From positions 124,001 to 188,000 of the forward strand of contig NZ_VKHQ01000002.1 in assembly GCF_009792795.1 (NCBI RefSeq): DNA of 64,000 bases, given 5' to 3'. This document shows, piece by piece, positions 9,332-18,082 of this stretch. Within the stretch, counting starts at the first letter, position 1, and every line of letters begins with the position of its first letter. Origin of the DNA: Cognatiluteimonas profundi (lineage in GTDB: Bacteria; Pseudomonadota; Gammaproteobacteria; Xanthomonadales; Xanthomonadaceae). The translations under genes were made by a program, and so were the position numbers. The notes under the pieces were generated by a model, which was given only the letters and a program-made list of their open reading frames with translations, was not told where the DNA came from and searched no databases.

Positions 9332-10345
9332 GTGACGATCCGCATCGGCATCTCCGGCTGGCGCTACGCCCCCTGGCGCGGCGTCTTCTATCCCAAGGGA
9401 CTGCCACAACGCGATGAGCTTGCGTTCGCCTCGCGTTGTTTCGACAGCATCGAGATCAACGGCTCGTTCCATTCGCTGCAGACTCCGGCGAGCTATTCCA
9501 CCTGGCACGACGCGTCTGCCTGCGATTTCGTATTCGCGGTCAAGGGGCCGCGCTACATCACGCACATGCTGCGGTTGCGCGATGTGCAGAAACCGCTGGC
9601 GAACTTCCTTGCTTCGGGCGTCCTGCGATTGGGCCGCAAGCTGGGCCCGATCCTGTGGCAGCTGCCACCGACGCTGCGTTACGACTTCGACCGTGTGGAG
9701 GCATTCCTGTCGCTGCTGCCATCGGACACGGAACAGGCGTTGGCGCTTGCACGACGGAGGGACATCGACCGCATGCGCGGCCGCTGCGCACTGGCAATCG
9801 ACGCCAGCCGTCCATTGCGGCACGCGATGGAGGTGCGCCACGAGAGTTTCTGCAATCCGCTGTTCATCGCCCAGCTGCGTCGCCACGCAGTCGCATGGGT
9901 GGTGGCGGACACCGCCGGCAAGTGGCCGTATGCCGAGGACGTCACCAGCGATTTCGTCTATGTGCGCCTGCACGGCGACACCGAGTTGTACGCCAGCGGC
10001 TATTCCGACCGGGTGCTGGGGCGATGGAGCCGCCGGATCCGGCAATGGGCCGGCGGCAGCGAGCCGCGGGATGCTCGCCGGATCGACGGCATGGCCGCGG
10101 CCCGAACGCACCGCGACGTGTATTGCTACCTCGACAACGACGCCAAGGTGCACGCGCCATTCGACGCACTCGCGCTGATGCGCAAGCTCGGGCTATCGGA
10201 CGAGGCTGCGGCCACAGGTTTGCAGCCGGGCCTGCCGGCACCCCCTGCACGGGGGCGGGCCGGAGTGCTTAGCGCGCTTCCGCAACCTCGACGCCATCCA
10301 GCCCCTGGGACAGGGTCCGCGCGTCACCGCCCTGCGCCAGCTTGA
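9332..10345 (+). CDS. DUF72 family protein (YecE-like TIM barrel)
   Basis: DUF72 protein with a predicted TIM-barrel fold and unknown function. The GTG at 9332 starts the domain (MTIRIGISGWRY); the frame is open further upstream but there it is antisense to yqgE. The 337 residues include the characteristic GWRYAPWRGVFYP, FDSIEINGSFHS (about 32-43) and FAVKGPRYITH motifs, and a YVRLHGD stretch near 210. The last ~25 codons are Pro/Arg-rich, run antisense through the end of pilU and look like a tail outside the domain. Confidence 0.85.
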   Translation: MTIRIGISGWRYAPWRGVFYPKGLPQRDELAFASRCFDSIEINGSFHSLQTPASYSTWHDASACDFVFAVKGPRYITHMLRLRDVQKPLANFLASGVLRLGRKLGPILWQLPPTLRYDFDRVEAFLSLLPSDTEQALALARRRDIDRMRGRCALAIDASRPLRHAMEVRHESFCNPLFIAQLRRHAVAWVVADTAGKWPYAEDVTSDFVYVRLHGDTELYASGYSDRVLGRWSRRIRQWAGGSEPRDARRIDGMAAARTHRDVYCYLDNDAKVHAPFDALALMRKLGLSDEAAATGLQPGLPAPPARGRAGVLSALPQPRRHPAPGTGSARHRPAPA

Positions 10346-11399
10346 TGCGCAGGCGCACCTCGTTCGCGGAGTCGGCATAACGCAGCGCGTCCTCGTAGGA
10401 GATCTCGCCCGCCTGGTACAACTCGAACAAGGCCTGGTCGAAGGTCTTCATCCCAAGGTTGATGGATTCCTTCATCACGTCCTTGAGTTTGTGGATCTCG
10501 CCTTCGCGGATGTAGTCCTGGACCAGCGGCGTCCCCAGGAGGATCTCCATCGCCACGCGCCGCGTCTTGCCATCGGGACTCGGGATCAGCTGCTGCGCGA
10601 CGACGCCCTTGAGGTTCAGCGACAGGTCCATCAGCAACTGGCCGCGGCGGTCCTCGGGGAAGAAGTTGATGATGCGGTCCATGGCCTGGTTGGCATTGTT
10701 GGCGTGCAGCGTGCACAGCACCAGGTGGCCGGTTTCGGCGAATGCGATCGCGTGGTCCATGCCTTCGCGCGTGCGGACCTCGCCGATCATGATCACGTCC
10801 GGGGCCTGTCGCAGCGTGTTGCGCAGCGCCGCGTCCCAGCTGTCGGTGTCGATGCCGACCTCGCGCTGCGTGATGATGCAGCCCTCGTGCTTGTGCACGA
10901 ACTCGATCGGATCCTCGATCGTGATGATGTGGCCGGTGGAATTCTGGTTGCGGTAGCCGATCATGGCCGCGAGCGACGTCGACTTGCCGGTGCCGGTCGC
11001 GCCGACGAAGATGATGATGCCGCGCTTGGTCATCGCCAGCGTCTTGATGATCGGCGGGAGGCTCAACTCCTCGACCGTCGGGATCTTGGTCTCGATGCGA
11101 CGCAGGACCATGCCAACCTGGTTGCGCTGGTAGAAACAGCTGACGCGGAAGCGGCCGACACCGGACACGCCGATCGCGAAGTTGCACTCGTGGGTCCGCT
11201 CGAATTCCTCGCGCTGCGGCGGCGACATCACATTGAGCACCAGGTCGCGGCTCTGCTGCGGCGTCAGCGGATTCTGCGTGATGGGCGCGATCTTGCCGTT
11301 GACCTTCATCGATGGCGGCATGCCGGCCGTGATGAAAAGGTCGGACGCCTTCTGGTGCGCCATCAGCTTGAGGAACGAGGTGAAATCGATGGTGCTCAT
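10269..11399 (-). CDS. pilU: Type IV pilus retraction ATPase PilU
   Basis: PilT-like hexameric ATPase that assists pilus retraction in twitching motility. The Walker A motif GATGTGKST is at residues 133-141, with ITIEDPIEFVH (Asp box) and VRTREGMDHAIAFAETGHL following. Its 376 residues are longer than PilT, as usual for PilU. It lies 82 bases downstream of pilT on the same strand. The C-terminal codons overlap the end of the convergent DUF72 gene by 77 bases. Confidence 0.95.
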   Translation of the reverse strand: MSTIDFTSFLKLMAHQKASDLFITAGMPPSMKVNGKIAPITQNPLTPQQSRDLVLNVMSPPQREEFERTHECNFAIGVSGVGRFRVSCFYQRNQVGMVLRRIETKIPTVEELSLPPIIKTLAMTKRGIIIFVGATGTGKSTSLAAMIGYRNQNSTGHIITIEDPIEFVHKHEGCIITQREVGIDTDSWDAALRNTLRQAPDVIMIGEVRTREGMDHAIAFAETGHLVLCTLHANNANQAMDRIINFFPEDRRGQLLMDLSLNLKGVVAQQLIPSPDGKTRRVAMEILLGTPLVQDYIREGEIHKLKDVMKESINLGMKTFDQALFELYQAGEISYEDALRYADSANEVRLRIKLAQGGDARTLSQGLDGVEVAEAR

Positions 11400-11481
11400 T
11401 GCATGGCTCCAATAACCGGCAGCCGGTCATCGGCGGCCGGAACACACAGGTATTTTTGCCGCAGCTGTCCTGCTGCAACCC

Positions 11482-12519
11482 TCAATCGAACAGGCGCTTG
11501 TCCTTGGCGTAGTCGCGCGCCTGCTGCTTGGTGACCATGGAGCGCTTCACCAGGTCCTGCAGGTGCTGGTCGAGGGTCATCATCCCGTACTGCTGGCCGG
11601 TCTGGATCGACGAATACATCTGCGCGACCTTGTCCTCGCGGATCAGGTTCCGGATCGCCGGAGTGCCGACCATGATTTCCCAGGCCGCCGTCCGGCCGCC
11701 ACCGACCTTCTTCAGCAGCGCCTGCGAAATCACCGCGCGCAACGACTCGGACAACATGCTGCGGACCATCGGCTTCTCGCCGGCCGGGAACACGTCGATG
11801 ATGCGGTCGATGGTCTTGGCCGCCGACGACGTATGCAGCGTCGCGAACACAAGGTGTCCGGTTTCGGCCGCGGTGAGTGCCAGCCGGATGGTCTCGATAT
11901 CGCGCATTTCGCCGACCAGGATGTAGTCGGGGTCTTCGCGCAATGCCGAACGCAGCGCCTCGTTGAAGCCGTGGGTATCGCGATGCACTTCGCGCTGGTT
12001 GATCAGGCACTTCTGCGCGGTGTGCACGAATTCGATCGGATCCTCGACGCTGAGGATGTGGCCGTACTCGTTCTTGTTGATGTGGTCGACCATCGCGGCC
12101 AGCGTGGTCGACTTGCCCGACCCGGTCGGACCGGTGACCAGGATCAGCCCCTGCGGCTGGTCGATCAGGTCCTGGAAGATCTTCGGGCAGCCGAGGTCTT
12201 CCAGCGTCAGCACCTCGGAGGGCACCGTGCGGAAGACGGCGCCGGCGCCGCGATTCTGGTTGAAGGCGTTGACGCGGAACCGCGCCAGGCCCGGGATCTC
12301 GAAGGAGAAGTCGACCTCGAGGAATTCCTCGTAGTCGCGCCGCTGCTTGTCCGACATGATGTCGTAGACAAGCGCGTGCACCTGCTTGTGGTCGAGCGCC
12401 GGGATGTTGATGCGTCGCACGTCGCCGTCGACGCGGATCATCGGTGGCAGGCCCGCCGACAGATGCAGGTCGGATGCTTTGTTCTTGACTGAGAATGCCA
12501 GTAATTCGGCGATATCCAT
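11482..12519 (-). CDS. pilT: Type IV pilus retraction ATPase PilT
   Basis: Twitching-motility motor that depolymerises type IV pili. The start at 12519 (MDIAELLAFSVKNKASDLHL) matches PilT N-termini; the frame extends upstream without family similarity. The 345 residues carry Walker A GPTGSGKST (130-138), the Asp box SVEDPIEFVH, the His box ETGHLVFATLHT and the retraction-ATPase signature AIRNLIRE near 275. It is first of the pilT-pilU pair, with a candidate promoter about 85 bases upstream. Confidence 0.96.
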   Translation of the reverse strand: MDIAELLAFSVKNKASDLHLSAGLPPMIRVDGDVRRINIPALDHKQVHALVYDIMSDKQRRDYEEFLEVDFSFEIPGLARFRVNAFNQNRGAGAVFRTVPSEVLTLEDLGCPKIFQDLIDQPQGLILVTGPTGSGKSTTLAAMVDHINKNEYGHILSVEDPIEFVHTAQKCLINQREVHRDTHGFNEALRSALREDPDYILVGEMRDIETIRLALTAAETGHLVFATLHTSSAAKTIDRIIDVFPAGEKPMVRSMLSESLRAVISQALLKKVGGGRTAAWEIMVGTPAIRNLIREDKVAQMYSSIQTGQQYGMMTLDQHLQDLVKRSMVTKQQARDYAKDKRLFD

Positions 12520-12603
12520 GCGTGCTCCCCGGCACTCTGTCCACACCATGACCCGTGACGCGATCCGCGGAAGCCCGGGTGGAAACGATGGCTCCCGCGC
12601 CGC

Positions 12604-12630
12604 AGTATAGGCACAAATTCCGGGGTTCAA
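12604..12630 (-). promoter_or_regulatory. Candidate sigma-70 promoter for pilT
   Basis: On the minus strand TATACT (12609-12604, five of six) is preceded by TTGAAC (12630-12625) with a 15-base spacer, slightly shorter than ideal. A transcript would carry a leader of about 80 bases before the pilT ATG. Confidence 0.4.
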
Positions 12631-12654
12631 CCTCCTACCCCGACAGGATCACAC

Positions 12655-13386
12655 GTGCCCGTGCAGGCGCTCCAATCAGTCCTTCAAACCATTGGAAACG
12701 CGGCGCGACGCGCGGGTCGGCCACTCCCGCGATTATTGGCGGTCTCCAAACGACAGCCTGCGACGGCGATCGCGGAACTGGCTGCGGCAATGCGGGCCTT
12801 GCACCGGGATGTGACCGGCGCTGCAGGTGAACAGGCGCCGGCGTTCGGCGAGAACTACGTACAGGAAGCGCGCGCAAAGCGCGTCGCCCTCGCCGACCTG
12901 GGACTGGAATGGCACCTGATCGGCCACCTGCAATCCAACAAGGCCGCCGACGCGGCGACACTCTTCGACTGGGTGCAGACGGTGGACCGCCCCTCCCTGG
13001 TGCAGGCATTGGGCCGTCATCGTCCCGCCAACCTGCCTCCGCTCCAGGTGCTGGTCCAGGTCAACATCGATGATGAAGACAGCAAGCATGGCTGTGCCGC
13101 CGGCGATGTCATGCCGCTGGCGGCAGCGATCGCGGCGACGCCGAACCTGGTGCTGCGCGGACTGATGACCATCCCCGCTCCCCTGCCGGATCTCGAGCAA
13201 CGGCGCTCGGCGTTCCGGCGGGCGAGACTGCTGTTCGACTCACTGCGGCAGGCGCATCCGCAGGCGGATACGCTGTCGATGGGAATGAGCGAGGATTTCG
13301 CCATCGCCATCGAAGAGGGAGCGACGATGATCCGGCTCGGCACCATCCTGTTCGGCCCACGCCCACCGAAGGAAACGGGCGCATGA
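12655..13386 (+). CDS. yggS: YggS family PLP homeostasis protein
   Basis: Pyridoxal-phosphate-binding protein (PLPBP family) that maintains free PLP and amino/keto-acid balance; it has no known catalytic activity. The start is GTG at 12655. The 243 residues contain the PLP lysine (Lys32 in LLAVSKRQP), FGENYVQEA, WHLIGHLQSNK and the C-terminal phosphate-binding EGATMIRLGTILFG. The proC start overlaps its stop (ATGA), an arrangement common across bacteria. The region between it and pilT carries divergent transcription starts. Confidence 0.94.
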   Translation: MPVQALQSVLQTIGNAARRAGRPLPRLLAVSKRQPATAIAELAAAMRALHRDVTGAAGEQAPAFGENYVQEARAKRVALADLGLEWHLIGHLQSNKAADAATLFDWVQTVDRPSLVQALGRHRPANLPPLQVLVQVNIDDEDSKHGCAAGDVMPLAAAIAATPNLVLRGLMTIPAPLPDLEQRRSAFRRARLLFDSLRQAHPQADTLSMGMSEDFAIAIEEGATMIRLGTILFGPRPPKETGA

Positions 13387-14207
13387 CCGGGCACGAAACC
13401 ATCGCCTTTATTGGTGGCGGAAACGTCACGCGCATGCTGGTGACGGGCCTCGTGGCCGCCGGCGTCGATCCGGACACCATCCGCGTGGCCGAACCCGTTG
13501 CCAAGGTGCGGGCCGCCTTGCACGGGGACTTCGGCGTGCGGGTCTTTGCCGGCAGCCCGGCGGCCGTTGCCGGAGCGGATGCCTGGATCCTCTGCGTCAA
13601 GCCGCAGCTGATCCGCGGCGTCTGCGAAGGCCTCGCTGCGCAGACCCAGCTTGCACGACCGCTGGTGTTGTCGGTGGCCGCCGGCGTCACCACGCTGCAG
13701 CTCGATCGCTGGATGGGCGGCGACATCGCAATCGTGCGTGCCATGCCCAATGCCGCCGCCGTGCTGGGGGCGGGCGTCACCGGGCTCTATGCCAATCCGC
13801 AGGTGGACGCCGCAGGCTGCCGGCGTGCCGAACGTCTGATGTGGGCCAGCGGGGAAACCGTCTGGGTGACCGACGAGGAGAAGATGGACGCGGTGACGGC
13901 CGTATCCGGCAGTGGTCCGGCGTATGCCTTCCTGTTGGCCGAGGCGATGATTGACGCCGCGCTGGCCGAAGGCCTGTCGGACGACGTTGCTCGCAGCCTG
14001 GTCGCGCAGACGCTGCTGGGCGCAGCCAGGATGATGACCGAAGAAGTGGCCACGCCGGTCGAATTACGGCGCCGCGTCACGTCCCCCGATGGCACCACCC
14101 AGGCTGCGGTTGAAGTGCTGCTCGACGGCGGATTCCAAGACCTTGTCGCGCGCGCGATCCATGCAGCCAGGATCCGCGGCAGGCAGCTTTCCACCGACCT
14201 CGACTGA
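13383..14207 (+). CDS. proC: Pyrroline-5-carboxylate reductase
   Basis: Final step of proline synthesis: NAD(P)H-dependent reduction of pyrroline-5-carboxylate. The Rossmann motif IAFIGGGNVTRMLV opens the protein and VRAMPNAAAVLGAG lies near 118. The C-terminal signature, with SGSGPAYAFLLAEAM and RRRVTSPDGTTQAA, is complete. Its 274 residues match the family. It is coupled to yggS by a 4-base overlap and followed after 6 bases by a DUF4426 gene. Confidence 0.95.
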   Translation: MTGHETIAFIGGGNVTRMLVTGLVAAGVDPDTIRVAEPVAKVRAALHGDFGVRVFAGSPAAVAGADAWILCVKPQLIRGVCEGLAAQTQLARPLVLSVAAGVTTLQLDRWMGGDIAIVRAMPNAAAVLGAGVTGLYANPQVDAAGCRRAERLMWASGETVWVTDEEKMDAVTAVSGSGPAYAFLLAEAMIDAALAEGLSDDVARSLVAQTLLGAARMMTEEVATPVELRRRVTSPDGTTQAAVEVLLDGGFQDLVARAIHAARIRGRQLSTDLD

Positions 14208-14213
14208 GCGACC

Positions 14214-14708
14214 ATGACGACTTCCCGCAGACACATGCTTGCCTTCGCCGTGCTCGCGCTGCTGGCCACCGGTGGCTGCGCGGATCCGCAATCGCCATCG
14301 GGGCCCGGGGAGGCCCAGCCCGCCACCGATCAGCGTGGCGATGCCGTGGCCGACATTGGCGACGTCAGCGTGCGCGCCAGTGCCACGCAGACCTCGATGC
14401 TGCCCGAGTCGGTCGCACGCGAGTACGGCCTCGACCGCTCGCCGCGGACGATCCTGCTGCTGGTCAACCTTCGGGGCGTTGGCAGTGCGCCGGCGCCCGT
14501 GATTTCCGCCACCGTCACCGACCTGCTGGGGCACGCGACGCCGGTGTCGTTGCGCGCGGCGCACATCGCGCAGGCCGATGCCGGCACCGTCGATTACGTC
14601 GGTACCGTTGATGCAACGCTGCCGGACACCCTGCGCTTCACCGTCGTCGCCAGGCGTGGCGACGCGACGGCGACGCTGGAGGTCAGCCGGGATTACTACC
14701 CGCAGTAA
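14214..14708 (+). CDS. DUF4426 domain secreted protein (probable lipoprotein)
   Basis: 164-residue exported protein with an Arg-containing N-terminus, a hydrophobic segment (about 8-20) and Cys22 in ATGGC; the lipobox is imperfect, so lipidation is likely but not certain. The mature part resembles DUF4426 proteins, which often follow yggS-proC in gammaproteobacteria and have no established function. It is probably the third gene of that operon (6-base gap after proC). Confidence 0.75.
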   Translation: MTTSRRHMLAFAVLALLATGGCADPQSPSGPGEAQPATDQRGDAVADIGDVSVRASATQTSMLPESVAREYGLDRSPRTILLLVNLRGVGSAPAPVISATVTDLLGHATPVSLRAAHIAQADAGTVDYVGTVDATLPDTLRFTVVARRGDATATLEVSRDYYPQ

Positions 14709-14750
14709 TCGGCTGGTCGTCGAAGCGCCTGGCGGCGGCTCTTCGCGCAC

Positions 14751-15056
14751 TCAATCCATCCGCTCCCACTTCAGTTTGTCAGCGTTTCTCGTGACCAGGA
14801 TGTGTGGAATCCCGGCCTTGCACGCGTCAGTCACCGCCGAAATCAACTGCCTGCGCAGGCGGCGGGTCAGGTTGGAGTCCTGGATGGAGAGCACGCGTTC
14901 GACATCCTCCGATTTGACGGAAGCGGGGTTGGCACAGGAAACATCCACCGACTCGCGTGTATCGGCGCGCACCTCGACGGTGGGAAGGCTGGACTGTGCG
15001 GACGCCACGCCCCAGACCAGCAGCGATGCAAGCGCGACAAACAATTGTGTACGCAT
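14751..15056 (-). CDS. Small secreted hypothetical protein
   Basis: 101-residue protein with a clear signal peptide (MRTQLFVALASLLVWGVASA, cleavage about residue 20). I chose the ATG at 15056 because AGGAG stands just before it; a longer frame upstream would bury the signal sequence. The mature region has two cysteines (SCANP and DACKAG) that could form a disulfide. I recognise no family. It converges with the DUF4426 gene. Confidence 0.65.
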   Translation of the reverse strand: MRTQLFVALASLLVWGVASAQSSLPTVEVRADTRESVDVSCANPASVKSEDVERVLSIQDSNLTRRLRRQLISAVTDACKAGIPHILVTRNADKLKWERMD

Positions 15057-15171
15057 GGCAGTTCTCCTGTTCACGGCGGGCGGCGCCATTGCCACCCGTG
15101 CCGAAGCGGCATTTCCCCGTGCCAAACAAGACAACGTCGTTCGCGATGAGAGCGGCCGGCGGAGGCGACTT

Positions 15172-15975
15172 TCACCTCGTCTTATCAATGCCATCCCATG
15201 CGCGGATGATCCTCGCGATCTCAGCGACCCCGTCGGTCAGCGCCGCCGGCCCCGGCTGCAGGATCAACGGCGACTTGATCTCGTGCAGTTCCCCATCGCG
15301 CACCGCCGGGATGTCGCCCCAACCCGGGCGCGCGGCAACGCGTTCTGGCTGGAATTTCTTTCCGCACCATGAGCCGATGATGATGTCGGGGGCGCGTCGG
15401 ATCACTTCATCCGGGTCCTCGAGGATGCGTTGCTTCGCAAGCGGTTCGGCTGCGCGTTCTGGAAAGATGTCGTCGCCGCCGGCAATGCGGATGAGTTCCG
15501 CCACCCACTGGATGCCGCTGATCAGCGGTTCATCCCATTCCTCGAAATACACCTTGGGGCGTCGGGGCCGCCGGGCCGCCTCGCCCGCGATCGCGTCGAG
15601 GCCGCGACGCAGGCCATCGGCGTAGGCGGTGGCCTTGTCGCCGGCGCCCACCAGCGCGCCGAGACGGACGATGTAATCCAGGATCCCGTCCACGCTGCGA
15701 TGGTTGCTGATCCAGACCTCCACGCCGCTGCGGATGAGCTCGGCGGCGATATCGGCCTGGATGTCGGAGAACCCGACGACGAAATCCGGACGCAGCGCCA
15801 GGATCCGGTCGATTTTCGCCGACGTGAATGCACTGACCTTCGGCTTCTCCTGCCGGGCCCGCGGCGGTCGCACGGTGAAGCCGCTGATGCCGACGATCCG
15901 CGCCTGCTCGCCGAGGGCGTACAGGGTTTCCGTCGGTTCCTCGGTCAGGCACACGATGCGGACTGGACCGGTCAT
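15172..15975 (-). CDS. BtuF-like cobalamin/periplasmic-binding-fold protein without signal peptide
   Basis: 267-residue protein of the class III periplasmic-binding (BtuF/FhuD/TroA-like) fold. Typical features are RIVCLTEEPTETLYALG at the N-terminus, ALRPDFVVGFSD near 60, and GADDIFPE-like GGDDIFPERAAEP near 172. The protein starts directly with the domain, and no signal peptide is encoded at this or nearby upstream starts, so it would stay cytoplasmic. No BtuC/BtuD transporter genes are adjacent. It is often annotated as a cobalamin-binding protein; the ligand here is unproven. Confidence 0.75.
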   Translation of the reverse strand: MTGPVRIVCLTEEPTETLYALGEQARIVGISGFTVRPPRARQEKPKVSAFTSAKIDRILALRPDFVVGFSDIQADIAAELIRSGVEVWISNHRSVDGILDYIVRLGALVGAGDKATAYADGLRRGLDAIAGEAARRPRRPKVYFEEWDEPLISGIQWVAELIRIAGGDDIFPERAAEPLAKQRILEDPDEVIRRAPDIIIGSWCGKKFQPERVAARPGWGDIPAVRDGELHEIKSPLILQPGPAALTDGVAEIARIIRAWDGIDKTR

Positions 15976-16009
15976 GGCCTGTCCATCCCTGTGGGCATGC
16001 AGGGATCGC

Positions 16010-16612
16010 TCACGGATACAGCATGCGTTTGCCCCATTCGCCTTGCGCGTCGCATTCGTAAACGTCGCGCTCGTGCAGGCGGAATTCGGCGCCCATCCAG
16101 AATTCAATCACCTCCGGCCTGACCCGGAAGCCGGTCCATCGCGGTGGCCTGGGGACATCGCGACCGGCGAACTCGTGCTCCGCCCGGGCCAGACTGTCCT
16201 CGAAGACGTCACGCGACTCCAGCGTCTCCGACTGCCGCGACGCCCACGCACCGAGCTGGCTCACCCGCGGTCGCGAGGCGAAATACGCATCGGCCTCGAC
16301 CTCGGACACCTGCTCCACGCTGCCTTCGACCCGCACCTGCACACCCTGTCGCACGCGCGGCCAGTGGAACAGAAGCGCCGCATGCGGGTTGGCCTGCAGT
16401 TCGCGCCCCTTGCGGCCATCCAGGTGCGTGTAGAACACGAAACCGCGCGCGTCGTGCGCCTTCAGCAACACCGTCCGCGCGGATGGCCGTGCATCCGGCG
16501 TCGCGGTGGCAACGACCATCGCCGTGCGATCGGGCTCGCCGGCGGCGAGCGCTTCGTCGAACAGTTCCTGGAAGCGGGACAGGGCCTGGAGATACAAAGG
16601 GTGTGCGGTCAT
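16010..16612 (-). CDS. pdxH: Pyridoxamine 5'-phosphate oxidase
   Basis: FMN enzyme that makes pyridoxal phosphate from PNP/PMP. The 200-residue protein has the FMN/substrate motif [51 protein letters not shown] and the C-terminal RLHERDVYE. It ends with an RMLYP-type tail typical of the family. The start codon is only 17 bases from that of the divergent glycerate kinase gene, and no Shine-Dalgarno is visible. PLP made here would feed the YggS-type homeostasis system about 3 kb away. Confidence 0.95.
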   Translation of the reverse strand: MTAHPLYLQALSRFQELFDEALAAGEPDRTAMVVATATPDARPSARTVLLKAHDARGFVFYTHLDGRKGRELQANPHAALLFHWPRVRQGVQVRVEGSVEQVSEVEADAYFASRPRVSQLGAWASRQSETLESRDVFEDSLARAEHEFAGRDVPRPPRWTGFRVRPEVIEFWMGAEFRLHERDVYECDAQGEWGKRMLYP

Positions 16613-16629
16613 TGCGTTATTGTCGCGCG
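16613..16629 (+). promoter_or_regulatory. 17-base divergent start region with a central AT-rich hexamer
   Basis: Only 17 bases separate the pdxH ATG (minus strand) from the glycerate kinase ATG (plus strand). The single AT-rich patch TATTGT (16618-16623) ends six bases before the plus-strand ATG; its complement ends five bases before the minus-strand ATG. It could serve as a -10 box in both directions for two leaderless transcripts. The geometry is seen directly; the function is inferred. Confidence 0.4.
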
Positions 16630-17457
16630 ATGCCAACGACTTCGCATTCACCCGCATCCGCCGGCTATCCGGACCCCTTCGTCGCCGACATCCTCGCCGA
16701 CGCGCGCGGCCACGATTGCCGCACCTATGCCATTGCCGGGCTGCAGGGGACCGGCAAGTCCACCCTGTCGGCGCAGATGGCGGACATGGCGGCCAGCCTC
16801 GGTCGCCGGGTCGTCGCCTTGTCCATCGACGACTTCTACCTCGGACATGCCGCGCGACAGGAACTCGGGCATCGCGTGCACCCGCTGTGCGCCACCCGCG
16901 GTGCGCCCGGCACGCACGACGTGGCCCTTGCCTGCGAGGTGCTGGATTCACTGCGCGCGCAGCGTCCCACCGCATTGCCACGATTCGACAAGATCGCCGA
17001 CGACCGCCTTCCGGAATCGCAATGGCCGACCGTGCAGCGGGCGGACATGGTCATCCTGGAGGGCTGGTTCCTCAAGGTCCCGCCGCAATCCGATGCGGAA
17101 TTGCGGGAGCCGCTCAACGCGCTGGAGCGCGACGAGGATCCCGACGGCGTCTGGCGCAGCTGGAGCAACGAGGCGCTTGCCCGTGACTACCCGCCGCTGT
17201 GGTCGCGGCTGGACCGCCTGCTGTTCCTGCAGGGGCCCGGCTTCGAAATCGTCCCGCAATGGCGATGGCAGCAGGAACAGACGTTGCAGGCCGCCCACCC
17301 CGACCGGCAGGCCATGAGCCGCGAACAGGTCGAGCGTTTCGTGCAGTTCTTCGAGCGCGTCAGCCGCCAGGCCATGCGGACGCTGCCCGGCATCGCCGAT
17401 CGCACCATCCGGCTGGATGCGCAGCGACATCCGATCGGCGCCACGTCGCACGCCTGA
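16630..17457 (+). CDS. Glycerate 3-kinase family P-loop kinase
   Basis: 275-residue P-loop kinase resembling plant/cyanobacterial-type D-glycerate 3-kinase (PRK/uridine-kinase superfamily), which would form 3-phosphoglycerate. Walker [10 protein letters not shown] is at residues 37-45, LSIDDFYLG near 68 is the Asp-containing motif, and [11 protein letters not shown] near 140 is Walker B-like. I place the start at 16630; the frame is open upstream but there it is antisense to pdxH. Assignment to glycerate rather than another small polyol is from family resemblance. Confidence 0.8.
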   Translation: MPTTSHSPASAGYPDPFVADILADARGHDCRTYAIAGLQGTGKSTLSAQMADMAASLGRRVVALSIDDFYLGHAARQELGHRVHPLCATRGAPGTHDVALACEVLDSLRAQRPTALPRFDKIADDRLPESQWPTVQRADMVILEGWFLKVPPQSDAELREPLNALERDEDPDGVWRSWSNEALARDYPPLWSRLDRLLFLQGPGFEIVPQWRWQQEQTLQAAHPDRQAMSREQVERFVQFFERVSRQAMRTLPGIADRTIRLDAQRHPIGATSHA

Positions 17458-17526
17458 GACAGCTCGACACGCATCCCGCACCGCCGCATTGCCGACCGTG
17501 CTGCGACATGCAGGCCGCTGCGCTGC

Positions 17527-17532
17527 TAGCAT
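17527..17532 (+). promoter_or_regulatory. Possible leaderless -10 box for aroK
   Basis: TAGCAT ends seven bases before the aroK ATG at 17540, with no Shine-Dalgarno between. Four of six bases match consensus, and no -35 is evident. Confidence 0.3.
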
Positions 17533-17539
17533 CCGCGGC

Positions 17540-18082
17540 ATGAATTCCGCCAGCAACCTGATCCTCGTGGGCCCGATGGGCGCCGGCAAGACGTCGATCG
17601 GCCGGCGGCTCGCCGAGCAGCTGCAGCTTGCATTCGTCGATGCCGATCGCGACATCGAACTGCGCACCGGCGCCGCGGTCGGCACCATCTTCGAGTGCGA
17701 GGGCGAAGCCGGTTTCCGGGCCCGTGAGCGCGCGGCTTTGGCCGAACTGTTCGCTGGCGACGGACAGGTGATCGCGACCGGTGGTGGCGCCGTGCTCGAC
17801 CCGGCCAACCGTGAACGCATGCGCCAGCGCGGTTTCGTCGTGCACCTCGATGTCGGTGTCGACGCACAGCTGCAGCGCCTGGCGCGCGATCGCACGCGCC
17901 CGCTGTTGCAGCGCGACGACCACGAGCAGGTGTTGCGTGGGCTCAGCGCTGCGCGCGCATCGCTGTACGCCGACGTCGCCGACCTGCATTTCGACACCGA
18001 TGGCCTGACCGCGGCCGACGCTGCCTGCGCATTGCTGGGCATGCTGGAAGGACGCTGGCGGCGCGGCGGCGTCGCGGCATGA
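17540..18082 (+). CDS. aroK: Shikimate kinase
   Basis: Phosphorylates shikimate with ATP in aromatic amino acid synthesis. The 180-residue protein has Walker A GPMGAGKT (11-18), the Asp-rich VDADRDIE (about 33-40), [10 protein letters not shown] near 59 and TGGGAVL near 80. I use the ATG at 17540; the upstream in-frame extension lacks family similarity. The stop overlaps the aroB start (ATGA), the standard aroK-aroB arrangement. Confidence 0.95.
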   Translation: MNSASNLILVGPMGAGKTSIGRRLAEQLQLAFVDADRDIELRTGAAVGTIFECEGEAGFRARERAALAELFAGDGQVIATGGGAVLDPANRERMRQRGFVVHLDVGVDAQLQRLARDRTRPLLQRDDHEQVLRGLSAARASLYADVADLHFDTDGLTAADAACALLGMLEGRWRRGGVAA

